64,000 nucleotides of DNA, taken from NCBI RefSeq assembly GCF_002086695.1, contig NZ_MVIH01000010.1:124001-188000 (forward strand), given 5' to 3'. Below the pieces are notes generated by a model. It saw only the letters and a program-made list of their open reading frames with translations, was not told where the DNA came from and ran no database searches. Below are positions 56,689 through 64,000 of the stretch, one piece after another (positions within the stretch are counted from its first letter, which is position 1; every line of letters starts with the position of its first letter). The position numbers were made by a program, and so were the translations under genes. The stretch comes from Mycolicibacterium rhodesiae (GTDB lineage Bacteria > Actinomycetota > Actinomycetes > Mycobacteriales > Mycobacteriaceae).

Positions 56689-57951
56689 CTAGGCGGCTTT
56701 GGCTGCGCGCTTGACCCGTCGCTTCTGACGAGCAGTGGCGATCGCGGTCTTGAGCCCGCGCTTGCGGCCGGTGGCCGGGTCGACGCCGGCGTAGCCCGAT
56801 TCGAGCTCGGCGAACATCCGCTCACTGCGGGTTTCGGGTGCATCGTCGGCGGTGTCGCGCAGGTACTTGTCCGGCAGCGACAGCTTGGCGATCGTGCGCC
56901 AGGTCTTGGCGTACTGCACCAGGAACGGGCCCGTGGTGTAGGGCAGGTCGTACTTGTCGCAGATCTGCCGCACCCGCACCGAGATCTCCGCGAGCCGGTT
57001 GCTCGGCAGGTCGGGGTACAGGTGGTGCTCGATCTGGTACGACAGGTTTCCGGTCATGAAGTCCATGGCGCGGCTGCCTGAGATGTTGGCACTGCCGAGC
57101 ATCTGGCGCAGGTACCACTGACCCTTGCTCTCACCGATCATGTCGGTCTTGGTGAATTTCTCTGCGCCATCCGGGAAGTGGCCGCAGAAGATCACCGCGT
57201 TGGCCCACACGTTGCGGATCACGTTGGCCACGGCGTTCGCGGTGGCCGTCGAGCGGTACGTGGCGCCCGGTGACAGCGACGTGATCGCCGGGTAGGCGAC
57301 GTAGTCCTTGAGCAGCTGACGTCCCGCCTTGGCGCCGAACTCGCGCACTCGGATCAGGGTGGCTTTGCGGTCGTCGCGGCCCTTGAAGATCTTGCCGAGC
57401 TCCAGGTGCTGTAATCCGACGCCCCACTCGAAGCCGACCGCCAGCAGAGTGTTGAACAGCAGGTTGCCGTATAGGTTGAACGGCTTCCACTTGGCATCGC
57501 GGGTGACCCGGATGACGCCGTAGCCGACGTCGTCGTCCATCCCGAGGATGTTGGTGTACTTGTGGTGCATGAAGTTGTGGGTGAACCGCCAGTGCTTGGA
57601 TGCCCCGCTCATGTCCCACTCCCACGACGAGGAGTGAATCTCGGGATCGTTCATCCAGTCCCACTGGCCGTGCATGACGTTGTGGCCGATCTCCATGTTC
57701 TCGATGATCTTGGCCACGCCCAGGGTCACGGTGCCAGCCCACCAGGCCGATCGTTTGGAGCTGGCGGCCAGCATCAGCCGACCGGCGACCTCGAGACCGC
57801 GCTGAGCGGCGATGGTGCGGCGGATATAGCGCGCGTCCCGCGCGCCGAGGGAATCCTCGATGTCCTGGCGGATGGCGTCGAGCTCAACCGCCAAGCTTTC
57901 GATGTCCGCGTCAGTCAGATGCGTAAACGCTTCCACATCGGTAATAGCCAT
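56689..57951 (-). CDS. desA3: Stearoyl-CoA delta-9 desaturase DesA3
   Basis: A 420-residue membrane acyl-CoA desaturase. The three His boxes that hold the di-iron centre are present: HNVMH (90-94), HNFMHH (125-130) and the EHHLYP region (near 310). It makes oleate from stearoyl-CoA for membrane and storage lipids, using electrons from the flavoprotein encoded directly upstream (58022-59179). ATG 57951 follows GGGAGG. A tandem pair of 12-bp operators lies 25 bp upstream, like that before the reductase gene. Tail rich in Lys/Arg. Confidence 0.95.
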   Translation of the reverse strand: MAITDVEAFTHLTDADIESLAVELDAIRQDIEDSLGARDARYIRRTIAAQRGLEVAGRLMLAASSKRSAWWAGTVTLGVAKIIENMEIGHNVMHGQWDWMNDPEIHSSSWEWDMSGASKHWRFTHNFMHHKYTNILGMDDDVGYGVIRVTRDAKWKPFNLYGNLLFNTLLAVGFEWGVGLQHLELGKIFKGRDDRKATLIRVREFGAKAGRQLLKDYVAYPAITSLSPGATYRSTATANAVANVIRNVWANAVIFCGHFPDGAEKFTKTDMIGESKGQWYLRQMLGSANISGSRAMDFMTGNLSYQIEHHLYPDLPSNRLAEISVRVRQICDKYDLPYTTGPFLVQYAKTWRTIAKLSLPDKYLRDTADDAPETRSERMFAELESGYAGVDPATGRKRGLKTAIATARQKRRVKRAAKAA

Positions 57952-57975
57952 TAGTCACGCCTCCCTTCTTGTGCC

Positions 57976-58008
57976 TACGCTACCGTAACCTACGTACCCG
58001 TAGGTTAC
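57976..58008. promoter_or_regulatory. Tandem operator upstream of desA3
   Basis: TACGCTACCGTA (57976-57987) and TACGTACCCGTA (57991-58002) repeat with a 15-bp period, and a perfect 10-bp inverted repeat GTAACCTACG/CGTAGGTTAC spans 57985-58008. The near end is 25 bp before the desA3 start. The same pattern recurs at 59205-59231. Confidence 0.7.
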
Positions 58009-58021
58009 TAGCCAGTAAACC

Positions 58022-59179
58022 TCAGACGTCAACGACACAGTCGCCCGACGCGGCCGAAACGCACGTCTGAATTCGGGTGCCCGGCTCGTGCTCCGCGCCG
58101 GTACGCAGGTCGCGGACGTGGCCTTCCACCAGCGGGACCACACACGACTGGCAGATGCCCATCCGGCAGCCGAAGGGCATCCGCAATCCGGCCTGCTCGC
58201 CGGCTTCCATCAGCGACGTGGCCGCGTCCACCGGAACAGACTTGCCACTGCGCACGAACGTCACAGTGCCGCCCTCCCCGTGGGTGGCCGTTCGAGACGC
58301 CGCGAACCGCTCCAGATGCAGGCGGTCGCCGATCCCGGCGGCCTGCCAGACCTTCTCGGCCTCGCCGAGCATTCCCTCCGGGCCACAGGCCCACGTCTGG
58401 CGCTCCCGCCAATCCGGGACCACCTCGTCGAGACGACTCAGGTCCAGCCTCCCCTCGGTGCGAGTGGTGCGGACGGTCAGCCGGTATCCGTCGTGCTCGC
58501 GGGCCAGCTGCGCGAGCTCACCGGCGAACATCACGTCCGATTCGGTTGGGGCCGAATGGATGTGGACAATATGACCCGGCACGCCGATCTGGTCGCGGCG
58601 CTCGAGCGTCCGCAGCATTGACATCACCGGGGTGATTCCGGAGCCGCCGGTCAAGAACAGCACCGACGCTGGGGCCGGGTCGGGCATCACGAAGTTGCCC
58701 TGCGGCGCAGCCAGCCGCACGATCGTGCCGGGAGTGACTCCGCCCACCAGGTGGGTGGACAAGAAGCCCTCCGGCATGGCCTTGACGGTGATCGTGATGG
58801 TGCGCGAGCGACCGGCGCCGTCGGCGTGTGGGCTCGACGTCAGTGAATACGACCGCCACCGCCAGCGGCCGTCGACCAGCAGGCCGATACCGATGTACTG
58901 GCCGGCTTGGTAGTCGAAGGTGAAGCCCCAGCCCGGTTTGATCACCAGGGTCGCCGAATCCTCGGTCTCCCGCCGGACATCGACCACCCGGCCGCGCAGT
59001 TCGCGCGCCGACCACAGCGGGTTGGCCAGCTTCAGGTAGTCATCGGGCAGCAGGGGCGTGGTGATTCGCCCGAACAGCGCCCGTACCGCGTCGATCGCGG
59101 GATTACGTCCCTCACCGGCCACCTTCGGCCGCACGGTGTCGACCACGTTCGCACTGATCTTGACCTGGTTCTTCGCCAT
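58022..59179 (-). CDS. Ferredoxin reductase partner of DesA3
   Basis: A 385-residue flavoprotein. An FAD-binding barrel (RSYSLTS near 125), an NADPH-binding domain (LTGGSGITPVMSML) and a C-terminal plant-type [2Fe-2S] domain with Cys in CRMGICQSC and TCVSA. It transfers electrons from NADPH to the desaturase (Rv3230c-like). ATG 59179 has AAGGAGG upstream. A perfect operator TACGGTACCGTA lies 26 bp before the start. Confidence 0.94.
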   Translation of the reverse strand: MAKNQVKISANVVDTVRPKVAGEGRNPAIDAVRALFGRITTPLLPDDYLKLANPLWSARELRGRVVDVRRETEDSATLVIKPGWGFTFDYQAGQYIGIGLLVDGRWRWRSYSLTSSPHADGAGRSRTITITVKAMPEGFLSTHLVGGVTPGTIVRLAAPQGNFVMPDPAPASVLFLTGGSGITPVMSMLRTLERRDQIGVPGHIVHIHSAPTESDVMFAGELAQLAREHDGYRLTVRTTRTEGRLDLSRLDEVVPDWRERQTWACGPEGMLGEAEKVWQAAGIGDRLHLERFAASRTATHGEGGTVTFVRSGKSVPVDAATSLMEAGEQAGLRMPFGCRMGICQSCVVPLVEGHVRDLRTGAEHEPGTRIQTCVSAASGDCVVDV

Positions 59180-59204
59180 TGCGCACCTCCTTCGCCGTCA
59201 AACC

Positions 59205-59231
59205 TACGGTACCGTAACTTACGGTTCCGTA
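59205..59231. promoter_or_regulatory. Tandem operator upstream of the reductase gene
   Basis: TACGGTACCGTA (59205-59216, perfect palindrome) and TACGGTTCCGTA (59220-59231) are 15 bp apart, beginning 26 bp before the start codon at 59179. Spacing and sequence match the desA3 site, so one regulator probably binds both. Confidence 0.72.
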
Positions 59232-59239
59232 TCCAGGCG

Positions 59240-59743
59240 TCAGAGCAATTCGAGCAGGAACGGCAGTTCCTGGGTGCCGTACCAGGCCAAGGAATGGTCC
59301 TGGGCGTCGCCGACGGTCAATTCGGCATCCTCATCGCCCAGATCGGCGTCATCGACCACCGCGATCGCTGCCTTCACCGCTGCCTCGGCTCCGGAGTTGT
59401 CGACATAGGCGGCAACCACCTGGTCCAGGTTCACCCGTCCGCCGACCCGCACCACCGCGTCGTCGAGATCAGGCCGCGGGGTGGCATCCGCATCGGCGAT
59501 CAGCACCGCGCGGCGCAGCGGCAATTCGGTGCCCGCACGTTCCGATTCGGCGGCCAGCAGCCGCAGCGACGCCAGCGCGGCTTCCCCGATCGCCACCTCG
59601 GCCAACTCCTCGTCGTCACCCTCGGCGTAGGACTCCCGCAACGCCGGCGTGACGGCGAACGCCGTCCCGCTCAACGGCTGCAACGACCCGTCGGCGACCA
59701 GCTGCTGCAGCATGGCCAAAGTGGCTGGGATGTAGACCCGCAT
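59240..59743 (-). CDS. DUF6912 family protein (Rv3231c-like)
   Basis: A 167-residue acidic cytoplasmic protein starting MRVYIPATLAMLQQLV and ending HSLAWYGTQELPFLLELL. Conserved in actinobacteria; no catalytic motif that I recognise. It lies between ppk2 (ends 22 bp upstream) and the reductase operator, same strand, probably in the ppk2 transcript. Confidence 0.82.
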   Translation of the reverse strand: MRVYIPATLAMLQQLVADGSLQPLSGTAFAVTPALRESYAEGDDEELAEVAIGEAALASLRLLAAESERAGTELPLRRAVLIADADATPRPDLDDAVVRVGGRVNLDQVVAAYVDNSGAEAAVKAAIAVVDDADLGDEDAELTVGDAQDHSLAWYGTQELPFLLELL

Positions 59744-59765
59744 CCCGGCAGATTATCCGCTGCAG

Positions 59766-60623
59766 CTAGGCGCCGTTCTCGGTGTCCCCGAGCAGGGTGG
59801 AGACGTGGTCGTCCACGTACGTCGTCAACTCCCGGGCGGGCCGGTGATAGTTGCCCAGCATCGGGCGTTTGGGCAGTTCCACACTGGGCTGCTCGACCTG
59901 CTCATAGTCGATGCTCTCCAGCAGATGGGCCATCATGTTCAGCCGCGCGTGCTTCTTGTCGTCGGACTCCACCACGAACCACGGACTGGCCGGGATGTCG
60001 GTGTGGACCATCATCTCGTCCTTGGCGCGCGAGTAGTCCTCCCAGCGATAAACGGACTCGAGGTCCATCGGGCTGAGCTTCCAGCGCCGCAACGGATCAT
60101 TGCGGCGGGACTTGAACCGACGCAACTGCTCGTCGTCGGAGACCGAGAACCAGTACTTGCGCAGGATGATTCCGTCGTCGATCAGCATCTGCTCGAAGAT
60201 CGGGCACTGCCGCAGAAACAGCGTGTGCTCCTGCGGCGTGCAGAATCCCATCACCTTCTCGACACCGGCGCGGTTGTACCAGGATCGGTCGAACAGCACG
60301 ATTTCGCCGCGGGCTGGCAGGTGCTCGATGTAGCGCTGGAAGTACCACTGGCCGCGCTCACGTTCGGTCGGCGCGGGCAGCGCCGCGATCCGCGCAACCC
60401 GCGGGCTCAGATACTCGGTGATCCGCTTGATCGTGCCGCCCTTGCCTGCCGCGTCCCGCCCCTCGAACACGACGACGACTCGGTTGCCGGTGGCCTTGAC
60501 CCACTCCTGCAGTTTCACCAATTCGGTTTGTAGCCGAAACAATTCGGCTTCGTAGATGTCTTTGGGGATCTTGCGGTTGCGCCTCTTGGCCGAAGCGTCA
60601 CCGTCGGAGTTGGCCTTACCCAT
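59766..60623 (-). CDS. ppk2: Polyphosphate kinase 2
   Basis: A 285-residue PPK2 that uses polyphosphate to phosphorylate nucleoside diphosphates. Walker A FEGRDAAGKGG (53-63, Lys61), Walker B region VLFDRSWYNRAGVEKVMGF and a lid-like SRRNDPLRRWKLSPMDL are present. Single-domain PPK2 length. The stop of the WS/DGAT gene is 9 bp upstream of its ATG, so those two genes are in one transcript. Confidence 0.95.
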   Translation of the reverse strand: MGKANSDGDASAKRRNRKIPKDIYEAELFRLQTELVKLQEWVKATGNRVVVVFEGRDAAGKGGTIKRITEYLSPRVARIAALPAPTERERGQWYFQRYIEHLPARGEIVLFDRSWYNRAGVEKVMGFCTPQEHTLFLRQCPIFEQMLIDDGIILRKYWFSVSDDEQLRRFKSRRNDPLRRWKLSPMDLESVYRWEDYSRAKDEMMVHTDIPASPWFVVESDDKKHARLNMMAHLLESIDYEQVEQPSVELPKRPMLGNYHRPARELTTYVDDHVSTLLGDTENGA

Positions 60624-60632
60624 CGCCGAATC

Positions 60633-62048
60633 CTACGTCTGCCGCGCGGCTTCGAGCAGTTCCTCGAGAGATTCGGCCAACAGCGTCGGCAGCACGTCGA
60701 CATCGCTCATGGCATCGCGGTCGGCGTTGATGCCGAAATAGAGCATGCCGCAATACGATGTCACGCCGATGGCCAGCACCTGGTTGTGCAGCAACGGCGG
60801 CACCGCGTAGGTCTCCAGCAGCTTCGCCCCGGCCACATACATCTGCGACTGCGGCCCAGGAACATTGGTGATCAACAGGTTGAACTGGCGGGCCGAGAAC
60901 TGAGTGGCGACTCGGGTGCCCATGGCATGCAGGGTGGGCGGCGCGAAGCCGGACAGGGTGAGGATGGTGCGGGCGTCGACCAGACTGGCTGCCGCCGAAT
61001 GGGACTCGGTGGTATGGGCGATCTGGGACAGCCTTACCACCGCGTTGCCCTCGCCCACCGGAAGGTCGACCAGAAACGGGGCGACCTCGCTGATGGCCTG
61101 GCCCGGTCCGGACGACTCCAGGACCGCCTCGGGGTAGACCGACGTCGGCGCCATGGCCCGCACAGTGGAACTGGTGGTGACCGGCTCGCCGCGCGACAGC
61201 AGCCAGTTGCGCAAGGCACCGGCGATGACGGCCAGCACCACGTCGTTGACGTCGCAGTCGTAGCGCGACCGCACCAGCCGGTAGTCCGCGAGGGAACCGA
61301 CGGCCACCGTGAACCGCCGATTGCGCGACACCTTGGTGTTCAACGGACTACTCGGTGCGGTACCGCGGGCGACGGTGCGCGCCACGTCGGTCAACCGCCG
61401 AGCCAGATCGACCACTTCCCCGCTGTTGCGGGCCAGCTCGCCGACCGCAGAAGTGACAGCCTGCATCTGCATGCGGGGCCGGGCCAGCCACTCCCCGACC
61501 GCGCCGAGTAGCAGTTGACCGTTGGTGGGTTCGCGGCTCGGGATCCAGATGTCCTCACCGAACGTCGGCGGTTTCTGGGTGCGGTCGGCGATGACGTGGC
61601 CGATCTCCAGCGCTGTCATCCCGTTGACGAGCGCCTGATGCGACTTCGTATAGATGGCCAGCCGGTTCTTGGACAGTCCCTCGATGAGGTACATCTCCCA
61701 CAGTGGCCGCGACCGGTCCAGCGGGCGGGAGCCCAGCCTGGCGATGAGTTCGTGCAACTGCGAGTCGCTTCCCGGCGACGGCAGCGCCGAGCGCCGGACG
61801 TGATAGGTGATGTCGAAGTCCGGATCGTCGACCCAGACCGGACGCGCCAGCCCGAAGGTGACCTCACGGACCTTCTGGCGATAGCGCCGGATCTGCGGCA
61901 GCCGACGCTCGACGGTTTCCAGCAAGGTTTCGTAGCTCAGCCCGGCGCGCGGCTTGCGCACGATCGCCAGCGAGCCGACGTACATCGGGGTGGAGGTGTC
62001 CTCCAGGTGATAGAACGAGGCGTCCGACGCTGACAGCCGAGTCACCAT
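60633..62048 (-). CDS. WS/DGAT-family acyltransferase with degenerate motif
   Basis: A 471-residue protein of the wax-ester synthase/diacylglycerol acyltransferase fold (RLSASDASFYHLE start, PGPQSQMYVAGAKL and VPPLLHNQVLAIGVTSYCG near the end). The catalytic HHxxxDG motif reads HQALVNG (137-143): the second His is Gln138 and Asp is Asn142. It may therefore be non-catalytic or use another mechanism. As I remember, M. tuberculosis has this region as two ORFs (Rv3233c and Rv3234c/tgs3); here it is one. ATG 62048 with AGGGGA upstream. Confidence 0.88.
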   Translation of the reverse strand: MVTRLSASDASFYHLEDTSTPMYVGSLAIVRKPRAGLSYETLLETVERRLPQIRRYRQKVREVTFGLARPVWVDDPDFDITYHVRRSALPSPGSDSQLHELIARLGSRPLDRSRPLWEMYLIEGLSKNRLAIYTKSHQALVNGMTALEIGHVIADRTQKPPTFGEDIWIPSREPTNGQLLLGAVGEWLARPRMQMQAVTSAVGELARNSGEVVDLARRLTDVARTVARGTAPSSPLNTKVSRNRRFTVAVGSLADYRLVRSRYDCDVNDVVLAVIAGALRNWLLSRGEPVTTSSTVRAMAPTSVYPEAVLESSGPGQAISEVAPFLVDLPVGEGNAVVRLSQIAHTTESHSAAASLVDARTILTLSGFAPPTLHAMGTRVATQFSARQFNLLITNVPGPQSQMYVAGAKLLETYAVPPLLHNQVLAIGVTSYCGMLYFGINADRDAMSDVDVLPTLLAESLEELLEAARQT

Positions 62049-62222
62049 CGTTGCGACATTCCCCTCATCGAACAATCCCCGCCCGTTCCGACACGGTAAC
62101 CGCCAACCCCGGGTCAGCGCATCGCGGGTGCACACACGGTCGACGAATCTGTGCCACCATGTCGCCAACGGTTCGCCCCTCTCCGGCAGCCGGTCCCTAC
62201 CGACCGATCCCGGAGAGTGCCC

Positions 62223-62684
62223 ATGTCCTGTGTCGTTCCCGTCGTCGACTACGAACCGCCGGTGCTGCGCACCGCTCCGGAGCGGGTGCACCTGCCGGGT
62301 CCCCGCGCGCTGGGGCCGTCGCCCCGTCCCGCGCCACAGCCGATGGCGTCCGCCCCGCTGCGCGCGGCGGGCGGGTTCGCCGACGCCGCGCTGAGACGGG
62401 TGCTCGAGGTCATCGACCGCAGGCGCTCCCCCGCCCAGCTGCGACCGTTGCTGGCCCCGGGATTGGTGGAGTCGCTACTGCCCGCCGTCGCGCGACACAA
62501 GAGCAACGGCGCCGCGCACCTGCGTCGGCTCCGGGTGCAACCGGTCGGGACCGACGGCGCGGCAGCCGAAGTGGCAGCCACTTATAGCCGGGACGGCCGC
62601 ATCCACGCCATCGCCTGCCGCGTCGAACAGGTCATGACGCCGACCGGGTTGCGCTGGCAGGTCGTGGCCTTGCACATCGGCTAA
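62223..62684 (+). CDS. Rv3235-family protein (DUF6459)
   Basis: A 153-residue protein: Pro/Ala-rich disordered N-terminus (about 1-45), then a helical and beta domain (AALRRVLEVIDRRRSP... VAATYSRDGRIHAIACRVEQV ... GLRWQVVALHIG). It belongs to a family that lies beside secA in many actinobacteria, of unknown function. ATG 62223. Its stop is 10 bp before the end of the convergent secA1 gene. Confidence 0.85.
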   Translation: MSCVVPVVDYEPPVLRTAPERVHLPGPRALGPSPRPAPQPMASAPLRAAGGFADAALRRVLEVIDRRRSPAQLRPLLAPGLVESLLPAVARHKSNGAAHLRRLRVQPVGTDGAAAEVAATYSRDGRIHAIACRVEQVMTPTGLRWQVVALHIG

Positions 62685-62694
62685 CCGGGTTCGG

Positions 62695-64000
62695 CTAGCC
62701 CCGGCGCAACCTGCTGCTGCTCTTGGACTGCTTGCGCGCCGCCTCGCGCCGCTCCTTGCGCGTGGTGCCCGCGGTCGCGGCCTGCTTGCCGCCGCCGTTG
62801 CGCTTGACTTCCGCCGAGCCGTCCTCGGCGGGACCGCTGTAGGTCAGCTGACGGGAGTCCTCGTCGTCGATTCCCTTGGCGCGCAAGGCCGGTGCGGGCT
62901 CCTGCTGCTGGCCGCCCAGATTCGCCAGACCCTGCGGAGTGTCGACCGGCGCGACCGCCGGCGACGGGGTTGCCTCCACCTGGACGTTGAACAGGAAACC
63001 GACCGACTCCTCCTTGAGGCCGTCGAGCATGCCGACGAACATGTCGTAGCCCTCACGCTGGTACTCGACCAGCGGATCGCGCTGCGCCATCGCCCGCAGG
63101 CCGATGCCTTCCTTGAGGTAGTCCATCTCGTAGAGGTGCTCGCGCCACTTGCGGTCGATCACATTGAGCAGCACGTTGCGCTCCAACTGGCGCATGGCAC
63201 CCTCGCCCGCGAGGCCCTCGATCTCGGCTTCCCGCCGCGCATAAGCCTTTTCGGCATCCTCGATCAGCGCGTCGAGCAGCTCTTCACGGGTCAGCTCGCC
63301 GGGCTCGCCGACGGCGTCGTTGTCGAGCAGGTCGTGGTGGTCGATGCCGACCGGGTAGAGCTGCTTGAGCGCGGTCCACAACTGCTCGAGGTCCCAGTCC
63401 TCGGCGTAGCCCTCGGCGGTCGCGCCGTCGACATAGGCGGTGATGACGTCGACCAGCATGTCGTGGGCCTGCTCCTGCAGGTTCTCCCCCTCGAGGATGC
63501 GGCGGCGCTCGGCGTAGATGACCTTGCGCTGCTGGTTCATCACCTCGTCGTACTTGAGGACGTTCTTGCGGATCTCGAAGTTCTGCTGCTCGACCTGGGT
63601 CTGCGCGCTCTTGATCGCGCGCGTCACCATCTTGGCCTCGATCGGCACATCGTCGGGCAGGTTGAGCCGCGTCAACAGGCTTTCCAACGTGGCGCCATTG
63701 AATCGCCGCATGAGTTCGTCACCCAGCGACAGGTAGAACCGGGACTCACCCGGGTCGCCCTGCCGACCGGAACGGCCACGCAGCTGGTTGTCGATACGCC
63801 GTGACTCGTGACGTTCGGTGCCCAGCACGTAGAGGCCACCGACCTCGATCACGTGCTCGGCCTCTTCGGCGGCCTGCGCCTTGACCTTGGGCAGTTCCTC
63901 CTGCCAGGCGGCCTCGTACTCGTCGGGGGTCTCGACGGGATCCAGGCCACGCTCACGCAACCGGGTGTCGACGAGGAAGTCGACGTTGCCGCCGAGCACG
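62695..64000 (-). CDS. secA1: Preprotein translocase ATPase SecA1, 3' part
   Basis: The C-terminal 434 residues of the SecA motor that drives Sec export. Visible are the helicase-like motif ESRRIDNQLRGRSGRQGDPG, the helical scaffold/wing region (EVMNQQRKVIYAERR, GIGLRAMAQRDPLVEYQ), and a Lys/Arg/Ser-rich tail. No C-terminal zinc-binding Cys, as in SecA1 of mycobacteria. The gene continues beyond the window edge. Confidence 0.95.
   Translation of the reverse strand, partial: VLGGNVDFLVDTRLRERGLDPVETPDEYEAAWQEELPKVKAQAAEEAEHVIEVGGLYVLGTERHESRRIDNQLRGRSGRQGDPGESRFYLSLGDELMRRFNGATLESLLTRLNLPDDVPIEAKMVTRAIKSAQTQVEQQNFEIRKNVLKYDEVMNQQRKVIYAERRRILEGENLQEQAHDMLVDVITAYVDGATAEGYAEDWDLEQLWTALKQLYPVGIDHHDLLDNDAVGEPGELTREELLDALIEDAEKAYARREAEIEGLAGEGAMRQLERNVLLNVIDRKWREHLYEMDYLKEGIGLRAMAQRDPLVEYQREGYDMFVGMLDGLKEESVGFLFNVQVEATPSPAVAPVDTPQGLANLGGQQQEPAPALRAKGIDDEDSRQLTYSGPAEDGSAEVKRNGGGKQAATAGTTRKERREAARKQSKSSSRLRRG

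Overview
The window is high-GC actinobacterial DNA, almost certainly from a rapidly growing Mycobacterium (Mycolicibacterium-type). The evidence is the gene content and order: UPF0182 - PDZ/Lon protease - zincin - E1-like protein - ABC1 kinase - whiB7 - uvrD2 - mycoredoxin - nudC - K+ channel - adnB/adnA - lipV - ATL - moeZ - TetR - rhlE - ParA-like - gpm2/entC - whiB1 - pdtaS - biotinyl protein - bL37 - rshA/sigH - SDR - SRAP - aroA - rsgA - desA3/reductase - ppk2 - WS/DGAT - secA1. From memory this is the order and orientation of the M. tuberculosis Rv3193c to Rv3240c block. Orthology statements rest on sequence recognition, not on a search.

Layout. Positions 1-2816 look like the end of an integrated element: a tyrosine integrase cut by the window edge, a HigBA-type toxin-antitoxin pair with a perfect palindromic operator overlapping the integrase stop codon, and a DinB/MDMPI-family enzyme. 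They sit against the 3' end of an initiator tRNA-Met gene (2817-2893, minus), the probable attachment site. Positions 3081-12455 hold a lipoprotein, RNase Z, a UPF0182 membrane protein, a PDZ-Lon protease, a zincin-like protein, an orphan E1/cyclodehydratase-like protein and an ABC1 kinase. Positions 12476-13140 are whiB7 with a long leader containing a small ORF and an intrinsic-terminator-like attenuator. Thiol peroxidase and two tandem secreted glycine-rich repeat proteins (14010-14972) follow; I do not remember these at this place in M. tuberculosis.

Positions 14974-28195 are a DNA-repair and redox block: UvrD2, mycoredoxin, NudC, a K+ channel, the AdnAB helicase-nuclease, LipV and an alkyltransferase-like protein. 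Positions 28232-36014 carry MoeZ, a DUF3152 metalloprotease, a TetR regulator, TB9.4, an MmpS-like protein, a ferritin-fold protein, RhlE and an anchored beta-propeller. A three-gene envelope operon (36011-37314) is inserted before the ParA-like ATPase. The gpm2-entC-GNAT genes are translationally coupled. A TetR/acyltransferase divergon, a GtrA-like protein and a lipid-kinase family protein precede whiB1.

Positions 44082-47767 are rich in control elements: a CRP-like site and promoter ahead of whiB1, a bidirectional terminator, PdtaS, biotinyl protein TB7.3, the 24-residue ribosomal protein bL37 and the sigH-rshA operon. The sigH operon has a SigH-type promoter and a possible alternative upstream start. 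The last part has YbaK, an SDR, a diguanylate cyclase, an aldehyde dehydrogenase ending in a 27-bp tandem repeat, SRAP, aroA-rsgA, an aldo-keto reductase, the desA3/reductase pair with matching tandem operators, ppk2, a WS/DGAT protein with a degenerate motif, an Rv3235-family protein and the 3' part of secA1.

No gap above 300 bases is left without a gene or described element. The largest gaps are 13780-14009, 33009-33249 and 43990-44238; they hold hairpins, a leader and a promoter respectively. Coding is otherwise dense, with many 1-4 bp start/stop overlaps.
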